Shown: positions 36,844 through 44,685 of the stretch, in pieces | Numbering within the stretch: position 1 is the first letter of the stretch | Layout of the letters: each line of letters begins with the position of its first letter | Source: an uncultured Corynebacterium sp. | Lineage (GTDB): Bacteria > Actinomycetota > Actinomycetes > Mycobacteriales > Mycobacteriaceae | Direction: 5' to 3' | Length of the DNA: 60,020 nt | Assembly: GCF_946998835.1 (NCBI RefSeq) | Contig: NZ_CAMQAZ010000015.1 | Span: 1-60,020 of the forward strand | Notes under the pieces: generated by a model | Told to the model about the DNA's origin: nothing | What the model saw: the letters and a program-made list of their open reading frames with translations, nothing else | The model's database searches: none | Translations under genes and position numbers: made by a program

Positions 36844-37458
36844 TTACTTCTGCTGTTCAGCTGCCTTGCGTAGCGCATCCTTGTCCACCGGCTTGAAGGT
36901 GGCATTCGAGGACGTGCCCTGGTCCGTGCACAGTCCCTCCAGCCCACAGGAGCCGCAGCCACCGGAGACACCGCAGTCAGCTGCCGGGTCGTCGGAGCAG
37001 CAGGCATCTTTGTTCGAGGCATTAGCAGCAGCGTCAGTGGCGGCGGAGTCACAGCCACAACCGCTGTCACCGTCACCGCACCCACAACCGGAGTCGGACT
37101 CGGTGGAGACCTTGGCGTCGTAAAGCGCGATGGTGTGCGAGCCGATAGCCGCACCGACGCCGAGCATGGCGATACCGGCAAGCAGAGCGACGGCGTACCA
37201 CAGCCACATCCAACCGGAGGCCTCCGGGCGGACGGCGAGGAAACCGAGCATGGCGGCACCGAGGAAAGCGATGGCAGACACAGCCCACGGCGGACCGGCA
37301 ACACGGTGCGTAATATCCCAGTTTTCCTGCGACTTTCGAGCCTCGGGCGCGCGAATTCCAATCCAGTTATTACCCGGCAGCTTCGCCGACCATGCCAAAC
37401 CAGCGACAACGGCTACGCAAACAGCCAGAACCAGGGTAATTACAGGGATGACAATCAT
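36844..37458 (-). CDS. SdpI-like membrane protein with Cys-rich tail
   Basis: This 204-residue protein has three membrane helices (about 1-25, 55-78, 82-108) and the SdpI marks GNNWIGIRAPEARKSQENWDITHRVAG. SdpI of Bacillus gives immunity to the SdpC toxin. The last 90 residues are unusual: after the final helix come SGCGCGDGDSGCGCDS, ACCSDD, DCGVSGGCGSCGLEGLC, in all 14 Cys in about 60 residues. This may bind metal or form disulfides. GGAGGC precedes the ATG. It is divergent from leuS, 60 bases apart. Confidence 0.8.
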   Translation of the reverse strand: MIVIPVITLVLAVCVAVVAGLAWSAKLPGNNWIGIRAPEARKSQENWDITHRVAGPPWAVSAIAFLGAAMLGFLAVRPEASGWMWLWYAVALLAGIAMLGVGAAIGSHTIALYDAKVSTESDSGCGCGDGDSGCGCDSAATDAAANASNKDACCSDDPAADCGVSGGCGSCGLEGLCTDQGTSSNATFKPVDKDALRKAAEQQK

Positions 37459-37479
37459 GCCTCCAATTTATATAGGTGG

Positions 37480-37510
37480 TTGGGCACGTGCCAAACGCAC
37501 CTATTAGACT
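37480..37510 (+). promoter_or_regulatory. candidate promoter of leuS, possibly leaderless
   Basis: TTGGGC (37480-37485) and TAGACT (37505-37510) are separated by 19 bases. Transcription would start within a few bases of the leuS ATG (37519), and no ribosome-binding site is seen there. Leaderless genes are frequent in corynebacteria. Confidence 0.3.
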
Positions 37511-37518
37511 GTGAGACC

Positions 37519-40437
37519 ATGACCAACAGCGAAAAGTCCTCGTCCTCGGCAGAAGCCACCGACTACCGCTACTCCCCCGAGCTGGCGACTCAGCTAGAGG
37601 GAAAGTGGCAGGCGTATTGGAAAGATAACGGCACCTTCTACGCCCCGAACCCGGTGGGCGATCTAGCAGCTGCCGACGGCTCGACTCCGCCGGAGGACAA
37701 GCTTTTCGTCCAGGACATGTTCCCGTACCCGTCCGGTGTCGGCCTGCACGTAGGCCACCCGCTGGGCTACATCGCCACCGACGTCTTCGCACGCTTCCAC
37801 CGCATGCAAGGCGCAAACGTGCTGCACACCCTGGGCTACGACGCCTTCGGGCTGCCGGCGGAGCAGTTCGCGATCCAGACCGGTACGCACCCGCGCGTGA
37901 CGACGGAAGCGAATATCGCCAACATGGAGCGCCAGCTGGGCCGCCTGGGTCTCGGCCATGACCGCCGTCGTGTTTTCGCGACTACTGACTTGGATTACTA
38001 CAAGTGGACCCAGTGGATTTTCCTGCAGATTTACAACGCCTGGTTCGATGAGGAGCAGAAGAAGGCACGTCGCATCGATGAGCTGATTCCGCTGTTGGAG
38101 TCCGGCGAGATGGCTACCAAGGACGGTCGTGTCTACGCCGAGCTCAGCGGGACTGAGCAGCGCGAAGCCGTCGATGAATTCCGCCTGGTCTACCAGTCGA
38201 ATTCGATGGTCAACTGGTGCCCGGGCCTCGGCACTGTGCTGTCCAATGAGGAAGTGACCGCCGAGGGCCGCTCCGAGCGCGGTAACTTCCCGGTCTTCCG
38301 CAAGCGCCTGGGTCAGTGGATGATGCGCATCACCGCATACGCCGACCGCCTGGTCGACGACCTGGAGCTGCTGGACTGGCCGGACAAGGTCAAGTCCATG
38401 CAGCGCAACTGGATTGGCCGCTCCCGCGGTGCCGAGGTCGACTTTACAGCTGAGGTCGGGCCGAAGGTCTCCACCAAGATTACGGTCTTCACCACTCGCC
38501 CAGACACCCTTTTCGGTGCCTCCTACATGGTGCTCGCTCCAGAGCACGAGCTGGTGGACAAGCTGGTCGAAGCCGGCAGCGGTTCCTACGAGGGCGTCGA
38601 TGAGCGTTGGACCTTCGGCAAAGAAACCCCGGCTGAGGCCGTTGCCGCTTACCGCGCCGCAATCGCCTCCAAGTCCGACCTGGAACGTCAGGAGAACAAG
38701 GAAAAGACCGGCGTCTTTCTGGGCGCTTACGCCACCAACCCGGTCAGCGGCGAGCAGGTGCCGGTGTTCATCTCCGACTACGTCCTAATCGGCTACGGCA
38801 CCGGTGCCATCATGGCCGTACCCGCTCACGATGAGCGTGACTACGAGTTCGCCACCGCTTTCGGTCTGCCAATCCGCGAGGTTGTCGCAGGTGGCGACAT
38901 TGCGAAGGAAGCGTACGTCGGTAACGGCACATGCGTGAACTCCGCCAACGACTCCGGCCTGGACATCAACGGCATGGACAAGGACACCGCCATCGCCACT
39001 GTCATCGAGTGGCTGGAGAAGGAAGGTACTGGCCACGAGAAGGTCCAGTACAAGCTGCGCGACTGGCTGTTCGCCCGCCAGCGCTACTGGGGTGAGCCCT
39101 TCCCCATCGTCTACGACGAGGACGGCCACGCCCACGCACTGCCCGAGTCCATGCTGCCGGTTGAGCTGCCAGAGGTCGAGGACTACAAGCCGGTCACCTT
39201 CGACCCGGACGACGCCGACACCGAGCCAAAGGCTCCCCTGGACAAGGCCACTGACTGGGTCAACGTCGAGCTCGACCTCGGCGATGGCAAGAAGAAGTAC
39301 CGCCGCGACACCAACGTCATGCCGAACTGGGCAGGTTCTTCCTGGTACCAGCTGCGCTACATCGATCCGAACAACGCTGAGAAGTTCGTCGACCTGGAAA
39401 ACGAGCGCTACTGGACCGGCCCGCGCCCGGAGACCCACGGCAAGGACGACCCGGGTGGTGTCGACCTCTACGTCGGTGGTGTTGAGCACGCAGTGCTGCA
39501 CCTGCTCTACTCCCGCTTCTGGCACAAGGTCCTCTTCGACCTCGGCTACGTGACCTCCAAGGAGCCATACCGTCGCCTGTTCAACCAGGGCTACATCCAG
39601 GCCTACGCCTACACCGATGCCCGCGGTGTCTACCAGCCGGCGGATCAGGTTGTTGAGCGCGATGGTAAGTTCCTCATCCCAGGAGGCGCCGAAGATGGCT
39701 CTGACCTGGAGGTATTCCAGGAGTATGGCAAGATGGGCAAGTCCCTGAAGAACGCCGTCTCCCCCGACGAAGTCTGCGACAACTACGGCGCCGACACCCT
39801 GCGTGTCTACGAGATGGCCATGGGTCCGCTGGACACTTCCCGCCCGTGGGCTACGAAGGATCTGGTCGGCTCGCAGCGCTTCCTCCAGCGCGCTTGGCGC
39901 CTGGTGGTCAGCGAGGACACCGGCGAGCTCGCCGTCACGGACGCAGCGCTTACCGACGACGACCTCAAGGCCCTCAACCGCACCGTGGAAGGGGTTACCT
40001 CTGACTACGCGGAGCTGCGTGACAACACGGCCGTCGCAAAGCTTATTGAGTACGTCAACTACCTGACCAAGACCTACGGTTCGGCCGGTGCACCGCGCGC
40101 TGCTGTGGAGCCGCTGGCGCTCATGCTTGGCCCTGTGGCACCGCACATTGCGGAGGAACTGTGGAGCCGCCTCGGCCACACCGAGTCCCTGGCACACGGT
40201 CCGTGGCCGGCAGTTGACGAAAAGTGGCTGGTCGACGACACCGTTGAGCTGCCAGTTCAGATCAACGGCAAGGTTCGCGCCCGCATTGACGTGGCAACCG
40301 ATGCCTCCCGCGAGGACATTGAGGCCGTGGCGCGTGCCGACGAAAAGGTGGTCGCAGCTGTGGAGAACGCCGGTGGCAATATCGTGAAGGTCATTGTCGT
40401 TCCGGGCAAGATGGTCAACCTGGTTGTGAAGAAGTAG
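37519..40437 (+). CDS. leuS: leucyl-tRNA synthetase
   Basis: This 972-residue class I synthetase charges tRNA-Leu. The HIGH motif is H77-V-G-H80 in YPSGVGLHVGHPLGY, the editing domain shows TTRPDTLFGASYMVLAPEHELVD, and the KMSKS loop reads K738-M-G-K-S742 with Gly in place of Ser. The anticodon and C-terminal domains follow. The start at 37519 is chosen because the reading frame upstream overlaps the divergent sdpI-like gene and MTNSEKSSSSAEATDYRYSPE is the natural N-terminus. A long hairpin follows the stop. Confidence 0.97.
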   Translation: MTNSEKSSSSAEATDYRYSPELATQLEGKWQAYWKDNGTFYAPNPVGDLAAADGSTPPEDKLFVQDMFPYPSGVGLHVGHPLGYIATDVFARFHRMQGANVLHTLGYDAFGLPAEQFAIQTGTHPRVTTEANIANMERQLGRLGLGHDRRRVFATTDLDYYKWTQWIFLQIYNAWFDEEQKKARRIDELIPLLESGEMATKDGRVYAELSGTEQREAVDEFRLVYQSNSMVNWCPGLGTVLSNEEVTAEGRSERGNFPVFRKRLGQWMMRITAYADRLVDDLELLDWPDKVKSMQRNWIGRSRGAEVDFTAEVGPKVSTKITVFTTRPDTLFGASYMVLAPEHELVDKLVEAGSGSYEGVDERWTFGKETPAEAVAAYRAAIASKSDLERQENKEKTGVFLGAYATNPVSGEQVPVFISDYVLIGYGTGAIMAVPAHDERDYEFATAFGLPIREVVAGGDIAKEAYVGNGTCVNSANDSGLDINGMDKDTAIATVIEWLEKEGTGHEKVQYKLRDWLFARQRYWGEPFPIVYDEDGHAHALPESMLPVELPEVEDYKPVTFDPDDADTEPKAPLDKATDWVNVELDLGDGKKKYRRDTNVMPNWAGSSWYQLRYIDPNNAEKFVDLENERYWTGPRPETHGKDDPGGVDLYVGGVEHAVLHLLYSRFWHKVLFDLGYVTSKEPYRRLFNQGYIQAYAYTDARGVYQPADQVVERDGKFLIPGGAEDGSDLEVFQEYGKMGKSLKNAVSPDEVCDNYGADTLRVYEMAMGPLDTSRPWATKDLVGSQRFLQRAWRLVVSEDTGELAVTDAALTDDDLKALNRTVEGVTSDYAELRDNTAVAKLIEYVNYLTKTYGSAGAPRAAVEPLALMLGPVAPHIAEELWSRLGHTESLAHGPWPAVDEKWLVDDTVELPVQINGKVRARIDVATDASREDIEAVARADEKVVAAVENAGGNIVKVIVVPGKMVNLVVKK

Positions 40438-40458
40438 CCAAGGAAGCCAGTGCATACA

Positions 40459-40531
40459 AGAAAGTGTCCGGGTTTATGACAGTTTGAGGCCTAAAATTGG
40501 CTCAAATTTGTCATAAACCCGGACACTTTCT
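40459..40531. terminator. long hairpin between leuS and a convergent gene, repeat-family copy 1
   Basis: A perfect 23-bp inverted repeat has arms at 40459-40481 and 40509-40531, beginning AGAAAGTGTCCGGGTTTATG. The 27-base loop holds a second near-perfect stem (TTTGAGGCC/GGCTCAAA). It stands between the leuS stop and the convergent gene, so a two-way terminator is likely. Its outer arm is shared with the hairpin at 56606. Confidence 0.75.
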
Positions 40532-40593
40532 CGCTTGAGGCTTTCTTGCAAAAACCTCAAGAGGGTGGCACCGAGGCTGGCCGCCTCTTACCC

Positions 40594-40995
40594 CTACTTC
40601 ACGCCAAGGATAAGGACACCGAATGTGGAGACCATCCACATCAAAGTGAAAGGCATGAGCACCCAGCACATGGCCAGCCACGGGCGCCAGTTGCGGAAGT
40701 TCTTCCACTCCACGTAGGTCTGCCAGAAGCCCAAAAGGCAGCCGACCAGGGAGATTACGCCTGGGACAACCGGGAAGAGAATCTCCCAAGTGCGTGAGCA
40801 GATGAAGCTAGACTTGCCCGCATCACAGGTGGGGCCACCGACGATTGCGCCGGCGATACCAATAATGAGGCCCGCCAGCAGGGTCGTAAGAATCACGCCT
40901 GCGGTGTAGACATAGGCGCGCTTGCCGGAGTACATCTTGCGCTCAAGCTCGTCGAAGAGTTCATCCTCATCGCGCTCAGGTGTGTTGTCTACCAT
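40594..40995 (-). CDS. membrane protein of unknown function
   Basis: This 133-residue protein has an acidic N-terminus (DERDEDELFDELERKMYSG-like) and three membrane segments (about 28-52, 70-92, 105-130). No domain is recognised. GGGGAG precedes the ATG. It lies between leuS (convergent) and the stress-protein gene upstream on the same strand. Confidence 0.8.
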   Translation of the reverse strand: MVDNTPERDEDELFDELERKMYSGKRAYVYTAGVILTTLLAGLIIGIAGAIVGGPTCDAGKSSFICSRTWEILFPVVPGVISLVGCLLGFWQTYVEWKNFRNWRPWLAMCWVLMPFTLMWMVSTFGVLILGVK

Positions 40996-41075
40996 CTGCT
41001 CCCCTCGCCTCTAAAATGCCGTACTAATACCGTACTAATGCCATTTGATGTGCCTGCCATATTAGGCCGGAGTAA

Positions 41076-42008
41076 TTAGGCTGGGGTAATCAGCATTGGC
41101 ACCGGGCTGTGGCGAACAATGTGGTTGGTCGACGATCCGATGAAAATTCGTCCAAAGGGGCCGAGCGTGGACGAGCCCAAGACGAGCAGGTCCCCCTTCT
41201 TCCACTTGATGGACTGAATGGCCTCTTCCCAACCGTTGCCGGAGGCCACTTCTGAATCAATGGACAAATCTGGGTAACGGGTATGCGCACGGTCGATACC
41301 GCGATCGAGTAGCCCCATGGCCTGCTCGCGCCATTCAATCATCAAGTCGGAGGACGGGCCATAGCCGTTCTCCGTGGGGTACATGGTCGCACCGCGGGGT
41401 GTAAAGGACACCAGGCGCAGTGGAACTTCCCAGCGATATGCCAGGTCAGCAGCCTTATTCAACGCGTGGTGCGATTGCGGGGTGTCGATGTAACAAATGC
41501 TGACGCGAGTGACACCGTGCTTGGAGAGCTTCGCGCCTGGGATAGCCAGCCCCAGCGGAATTGGTGAATAATGCAGCAGCGCATCTGAGGTGGAACCCGC
41601 AGTAAAGCGACTGCGATTCTTGGCGGCCCAATCCTTGGTATTACTTCGGCGGGTGCCAAGTAGAACTACATCGGCTTCGAATTCTTCGGCCTCGTTACAG
41701 ATAGTCGTGGATTCGCTGGAGGACTCGATGATCCGCACAGGATCGTCGTCAAGCATGCCCTTGCGCAGACCCGCAAGTTTCAGTTCATCCTTGATGATCT
41801 TCTGCAGAGACTCGGTCTCGTTGGCAACCCAGGAGTCGTTGGTGCTCAACCGGGCCAGTGAGGTCAGCGGCCAGCCGCGTGAAAGTGCGCTTACGACGCG
41901 AATTTGCACCTTAGTGGTGCGAGCTAACCAGGCAGCGTAGGCCAGTGTTTCAGAGCCGTATTCGCCTGGACGCCACGCAATCATGATACGAAGCGGGCGG
42001 GAAGCCAT
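41076..42008 (-). CDS. universal stress protein, two Usp domains
   Basis: This 310-residue protein has two Usp domains in tandem, about 1-150 and 160-310. The second has the ATP-binding G-2x-G-9x-G-S pattern in VLGSSTLGPFGRIFIGSSTNHIVRHSPVPMLI; the first is looser (LLGTRRSNTKDWAAKNRSRFTAGSTSDALLHYSPIPLGL). Usp proteins help survival in starvation or stress; the partner is unknown. AGGAGG lies before the ATG. Confidence 0.9.
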   Translation of the reverse strand: MASRPLRIMIAWRPGEYGSETLAYAAWLARTTKVQIRVVSALSRGWPLTSLARLSTNDSWVANETESLQKIIKDELKLAGLRKGMLDDDPVRIIESSSESTTICNEAEEFEADVVLLGTRRSNTKDWAAKNRSRFTAGSTSDALLHYSPIPLGLAIPGAKLSKHGVTRVSICYIDTPQSHHALNKAADLAYRWEVPLRLVSFTPRGATMYPTENGYGPSSDLMIEWREQAMGLLDRGIDRAHTRYPDLSIDSEVASGNGWEEAIQSIKWKKGDLLVLGSSTLGPFGRIFIGSSTNHIVRHSPVPMLITPA

Positions 42009-42075
42009 CGCTAATCCTCCTGTGATTAACCAGAAATATCCAAGTGGTGCTTCTGGCTAATAGCCTACGTGGATA

Positions 42076-42100
42076 AGTCGGCATATATAAAACGCCGACT
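42076..42100. terminator. hairpin between MarR and Usp genes
   Basis: AGTCGGC (42076-42082) and GCCGACT (42094-42100) flank an AT-rich loop. It lies 80 bases after the MarR stop on the minus strand, followed by TTATCCACG. It lacks a T-run, so termination is uncertain. Confidence 0.3.
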
Positions 42101-42179
42101 ATAAAACCTAAAGGCTATGTGTCCTGCCTGCGGAGCGTAAACCGCGCAAGGGTTAGCTGAAAAACAGAGCGAAAAGGAG

Positions 42180-42671
42180 CTAGATGCCCGGGTTTGTCTT
42201 CGGGTGCTCTGGGTAGTTGTCGAGGATCTTAGACAGAATCGTTTCAAGACCAGCGCCAAATTCCAGCTCTTCCTGAGTCAGGGTGCTGAACATCTCAGCC
42301 ATCTGCTGGTTGCGTTCCTCGGAAACGCGGTGCAGCTCTTCACGGCCTCGGTCGGTCAATTCCACTCGAACACCACGGCGGTCCTTGCTGTCGCGGACCC
42401 GCTCGACCATGCCGGCAACCTCGAGGTGGTGCACCGCATTGGAGGCGGTGGGCATGCGGATGGCCTCTGCCTCAGCCAACTGGCTGATACGGCAGGCGCC
42501 CAGTGTCTCCAGAGTCATCATGATGGACAGCTGTGCGCGGCTGAGCTGGGACTCCGAGGAGCGGCGGCTGTAGAGCAGTTCGGCGCGAGTTAGAAGAGGG
42601 CGGATGCGCTCAGCGAGCGCGAGAGGAGTAATGGCATCAGGGGTGCCAAGCGAGCCCGAAGATAAAGTCAT
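42180..42671 (-). CDS. MarR family transcription regulator
   Basis: This 163-residue protein has the winged-helix MarR fold: RAQLSIMMTLETLGACRISQLAEAEAIRMPTASNAVHHLEVAGMVERVRDSKDRRGVRVELTDRG is typical, with the wing DRRG near residue 98. Target genes and ligand are unknown. A MarR gene next to leuS is also seen in mycobacteria. No ribosome site precedes the ATG and TATAAC lies about ten bases upstream, so the mRNA may be leaderless. Confidence 0.93.
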   Translation of the reverse strand: MTLSSGSLGTPDAITPLALAERIRPLLTRAELLYSRRSSESQLSRAQLSIMMTLETLGACRISQLAEAEAIRMPTASNAVHHLEVAGMVERVRDSKDRRGVRVELTDRGREELHRVSEERNQQMAEMFSTLTQEELEFGAGLETILSKILDNYPEHPKTNPGI

Positions 42672-42890
42672 AGCGACGATGTTATATGCGAACAGTGCTA
42701 GTTGCCAATACGAAATTTATTTGGGGTGCTAGTTATTTTTCTACAACTGCTGATTTTGGCAATAAAATCAGATAGTTACCCTCGGTTCTTACGCAAAAAC
42801 TCAGTACGGCGCGATAAATCTGCGGACAGCTTTACGACGAGCACAGCGTGCTCCACTTCGTCGCGGTCAACTAGGCAGAAAAGCGCAAAA

Positions 42891-42925
42891 GCGCCAATGG
42901 CTACTTCGCAGGTAGCCATTGGCGC
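42891..42925 (-). terminator. terminator of ino1
   Basis: A 14-bp perfect stem (42891-42904 with 42912-42925; GCGCCAATGGCTAC) closes a seven-base loop. On the minus strand it is followed by TTTTGCGCTTTTC. It lies about 37 bases after the ino1 stop. The rest of the 290-base gap up to the MarR gene (42672-42890) shows no gene. Confidence 0.8.
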
Positions 42926-42961
42926 ATTGGCGTTGTGGCGCGTCTTTAGCGTTTAGTCCGT

Positions 42962-44047
42962 TTAGTCTTCGCCCTTGATAAAGGCTTCGAGCTGTGCTCG
43001 CGCAACGTCGTCGGCAAGCTGCTTCGGCGGGGACTTCATCAGGTAGGAAGAAGCGGCGTAGACCGGGCCGCCGATACCGCGATCCTTGGCGATCTTGGCG
43101 GCGCGAACAGCGTCGATGATGATGCCGGCAGAGTTCGGGGAGTCCCAGACCTCCAGCTTGTACTCGAGATTCAGCGGCACCTCGCCGAAGGCCTTGCCCT
43201 CGAGACGGACGTAGGCCCACTTGCGGTCATCCAGCCAGTCCACCCAGTCGGACGGGCCGATGTGGACGTTGCGGTCATCGATCTTGCCAGCGAGCGGACC
43301 GGTGAGGTTGGAGGTCACGGCCTGAGTCTTGGAGATTTTCTTGGACTCAAGGCGCTCACGTTCGAGCATGTTCTTGAAGTCCATGTTGCCGCCGACGTTG
43401 AGCTGCAGGGTGCGCTCGAGACGGACACCGCGGTCTTCGAACAGTTTCGCCATGACACGGTGGGTGATGGTTGCGCCGACCTGGCTCTTGATGTCGTCGC
43501 CGACAATTGGAACACCGGCGTCCTCGAACTTCTTGGCCCACTCCGGATCGGAGGCAATGAAGACAGGCAGGGCGTTGACGAAAGCTACACCAGCGTCAAT
43601 GGCGCACTGTGCGTAGAACTTGTCGGCCTGCTCGGAACCAACCGGCAGGTAGGAGACCAGGACATCGACCTTGGCATCCTTCAGGGCCTGGACAACGTCG
43701 ACCGGTTCCGCCGGGGACTCGTCGATGGTGTCCGCGTAGTACTTGCCGACGCCGTCGAGGGTCGGGCCACGCTGAACCTCAACGCCGAGAGTGGGGACAT
43801 CAGCAATCTTGATGGTGCAGTTTTCGGAGGAAACAATGGCCTCGGAGAGGTCCTTGCCGACCTTCTTGTCGTCAACATCGAAAGCTGCGACGAACTCGAC
43901 ATCGGAGACGTGGTAGTCGCCGAAGACGACGTGCATGAGGCCAGGGATGGTCTCGTCCGGCTTTGCATCGCGGTAGAACTCGACACCCTGCACCAGGGAG
44001 GAGGCGCAGTTGCCCACGCCGACGATAGCGACGCGAATTGAACTCAT
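42962..44047 (-). CDS. ino1: myo-inositol-1-phosphate synthase
   Basis: This 361-residue NAD-dependent enzyme turns glucose 6-phosphate into inositol 1-phosphate, the first step to mycothiol and phosphatidylinositol lipids. The Rossmann motif is IRVAIVGVGNCASSLVQG. The stretches LVSYLPVGSEQADKFYAQ, VPIVGDDIKSQVGATITHR and LNVGGNMDFKNML are typical. The start at 44047 has AGGAG ten bases upstream; the frame extends 41 codons further without a ribosome site. It is monocistronic with its own terminator. It is divergent from the DUF5318 gene. Confidence 0.96.
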   Translation of the reverse strand: MSSIRVAIVGVGNCASSLVQGVEFYRDAKPDETIPGLMHVVFGDYHVSDVEFVAAFDVDDKKVGKDLSEAIVSSENCTIKIADVPTLGVEVQRGPTLDGVGKYYADTIDESPAEPVDVVQALKDAKVDVLVSYLPVGSEQADKFYAQCAIDAGVAFVNALPVFIASDPEWAKKFEDAGVPIVGDDIKSQVGATITHRVMAKLFEDRGVRLERTLQLNVGGNMDFKNMLERERLESKKISKTQAVTSNLTGPLAGKIDDRNVHIGPSDWVDWLDDRKWAYVRLEGKAFGEVPLNLEYKLEVWDSPNSAGIIIDAVRAAKIAKDRGIGGPVYAASSYLMKSPPKQLADDVARAQLEAFIKGED

Positions 44048-44299
44048 TTGGTATTTCTCCTTGAAAGTCTGTGCTCGGAGGCTTTGACCTCGCACTGTGG
44101 GGACCTCGAACCAGGGCCCCGAGTCAGGGCCCAGCACCTGCGGTGGGGGTCCGTGAGCGGGTGCACGCATCGAGCGAGGTAACGAGCGTGACGTTATACC
44201 TTTATGCGTTTCTTGCCGATGTCCACACCGCTAGGGGGCACGTGTTTACCGATCAAGCGGGGGTGAAATCCGCGTCTGCGCACCTGCTAATCTGTCCTC

Positions 44300-44674
44300 G
44301 TGATGACATGGCAGGGCGAGATTGATCACTCCTTGCTCAAGAAGCAGTTATTGGAGCAGTGGCGCGCAGGGGAGATTTCACGGAAATCACTCTGCGATGC
44401 CGATGCTCGATTGGTCGCCGCTGCGCGGTTTCACGGCAGAAAGTCCCAGGAAGAGTGCCCGGTATGTCGCAAATCGGACCTCCGGCTCGTATTCTGGGTA
44501 TTCGGAGAAAATTTGGGCCGTCGTTCGGGCTCTGCTTGTACTGAAAACGAATTATCCGCAATAGTTAATGAGTATGGTTCGTGCACCGTCAAAGAAGTTG
44601 AGGTGTGCCTCGGGTGCAAGTGGAGTTTCCTGATCCGGACACTTCAGGCAGCTCGAGAAGAGTCAGAAAACTAG
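44300..44674 (+). CDS. DUF5318 family protein, zinc-ribbon-like
   Basis: This 124-residue protein matches the DUF5318 family encoded before ponA1 in mycobacteria and corynebacteria. Two Cys pairs, CPVC (54-57) and CLGC (about 103-106), could bind zinc. The function is unknown. The start is GTG 44300 or ATG 44303; TAATCT lies six bases upstream, so the mRNA may be leaderless. ponA follows 11 bases later. Confidence 0.85.
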   Translation: MMTWQGEIDHSLLKKQLLEQWRAGEISRKSLCDADARLVAAARFHGRKSQEECPVCRKSDLRLVFWVFGENLGRRSGSACTENELSAIVNEYGSCTVKEVEVCLGCKWSFLIRTLQAAREESEN

Positions 44675-44685
44675 GGAGAGCACCC

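Noticed and set aside
38785..40455. 556-codon open frame on the minus strand inside leuS
   Set aside because: Mirror frame of a strongly biased synthetase gene; no start signal and no recognisable domain.
40459..40531. Miniature transposable element
   Set aside because: The long palindrome is shared only with one other site and no target duplication is visible around either copy. The convergent position fits a terminator better.
43262..44041. 259-codon open frame on the plus strand inside ino1
   Set aside because: Mirror of ino1; the protein is low in recognisable motifs.
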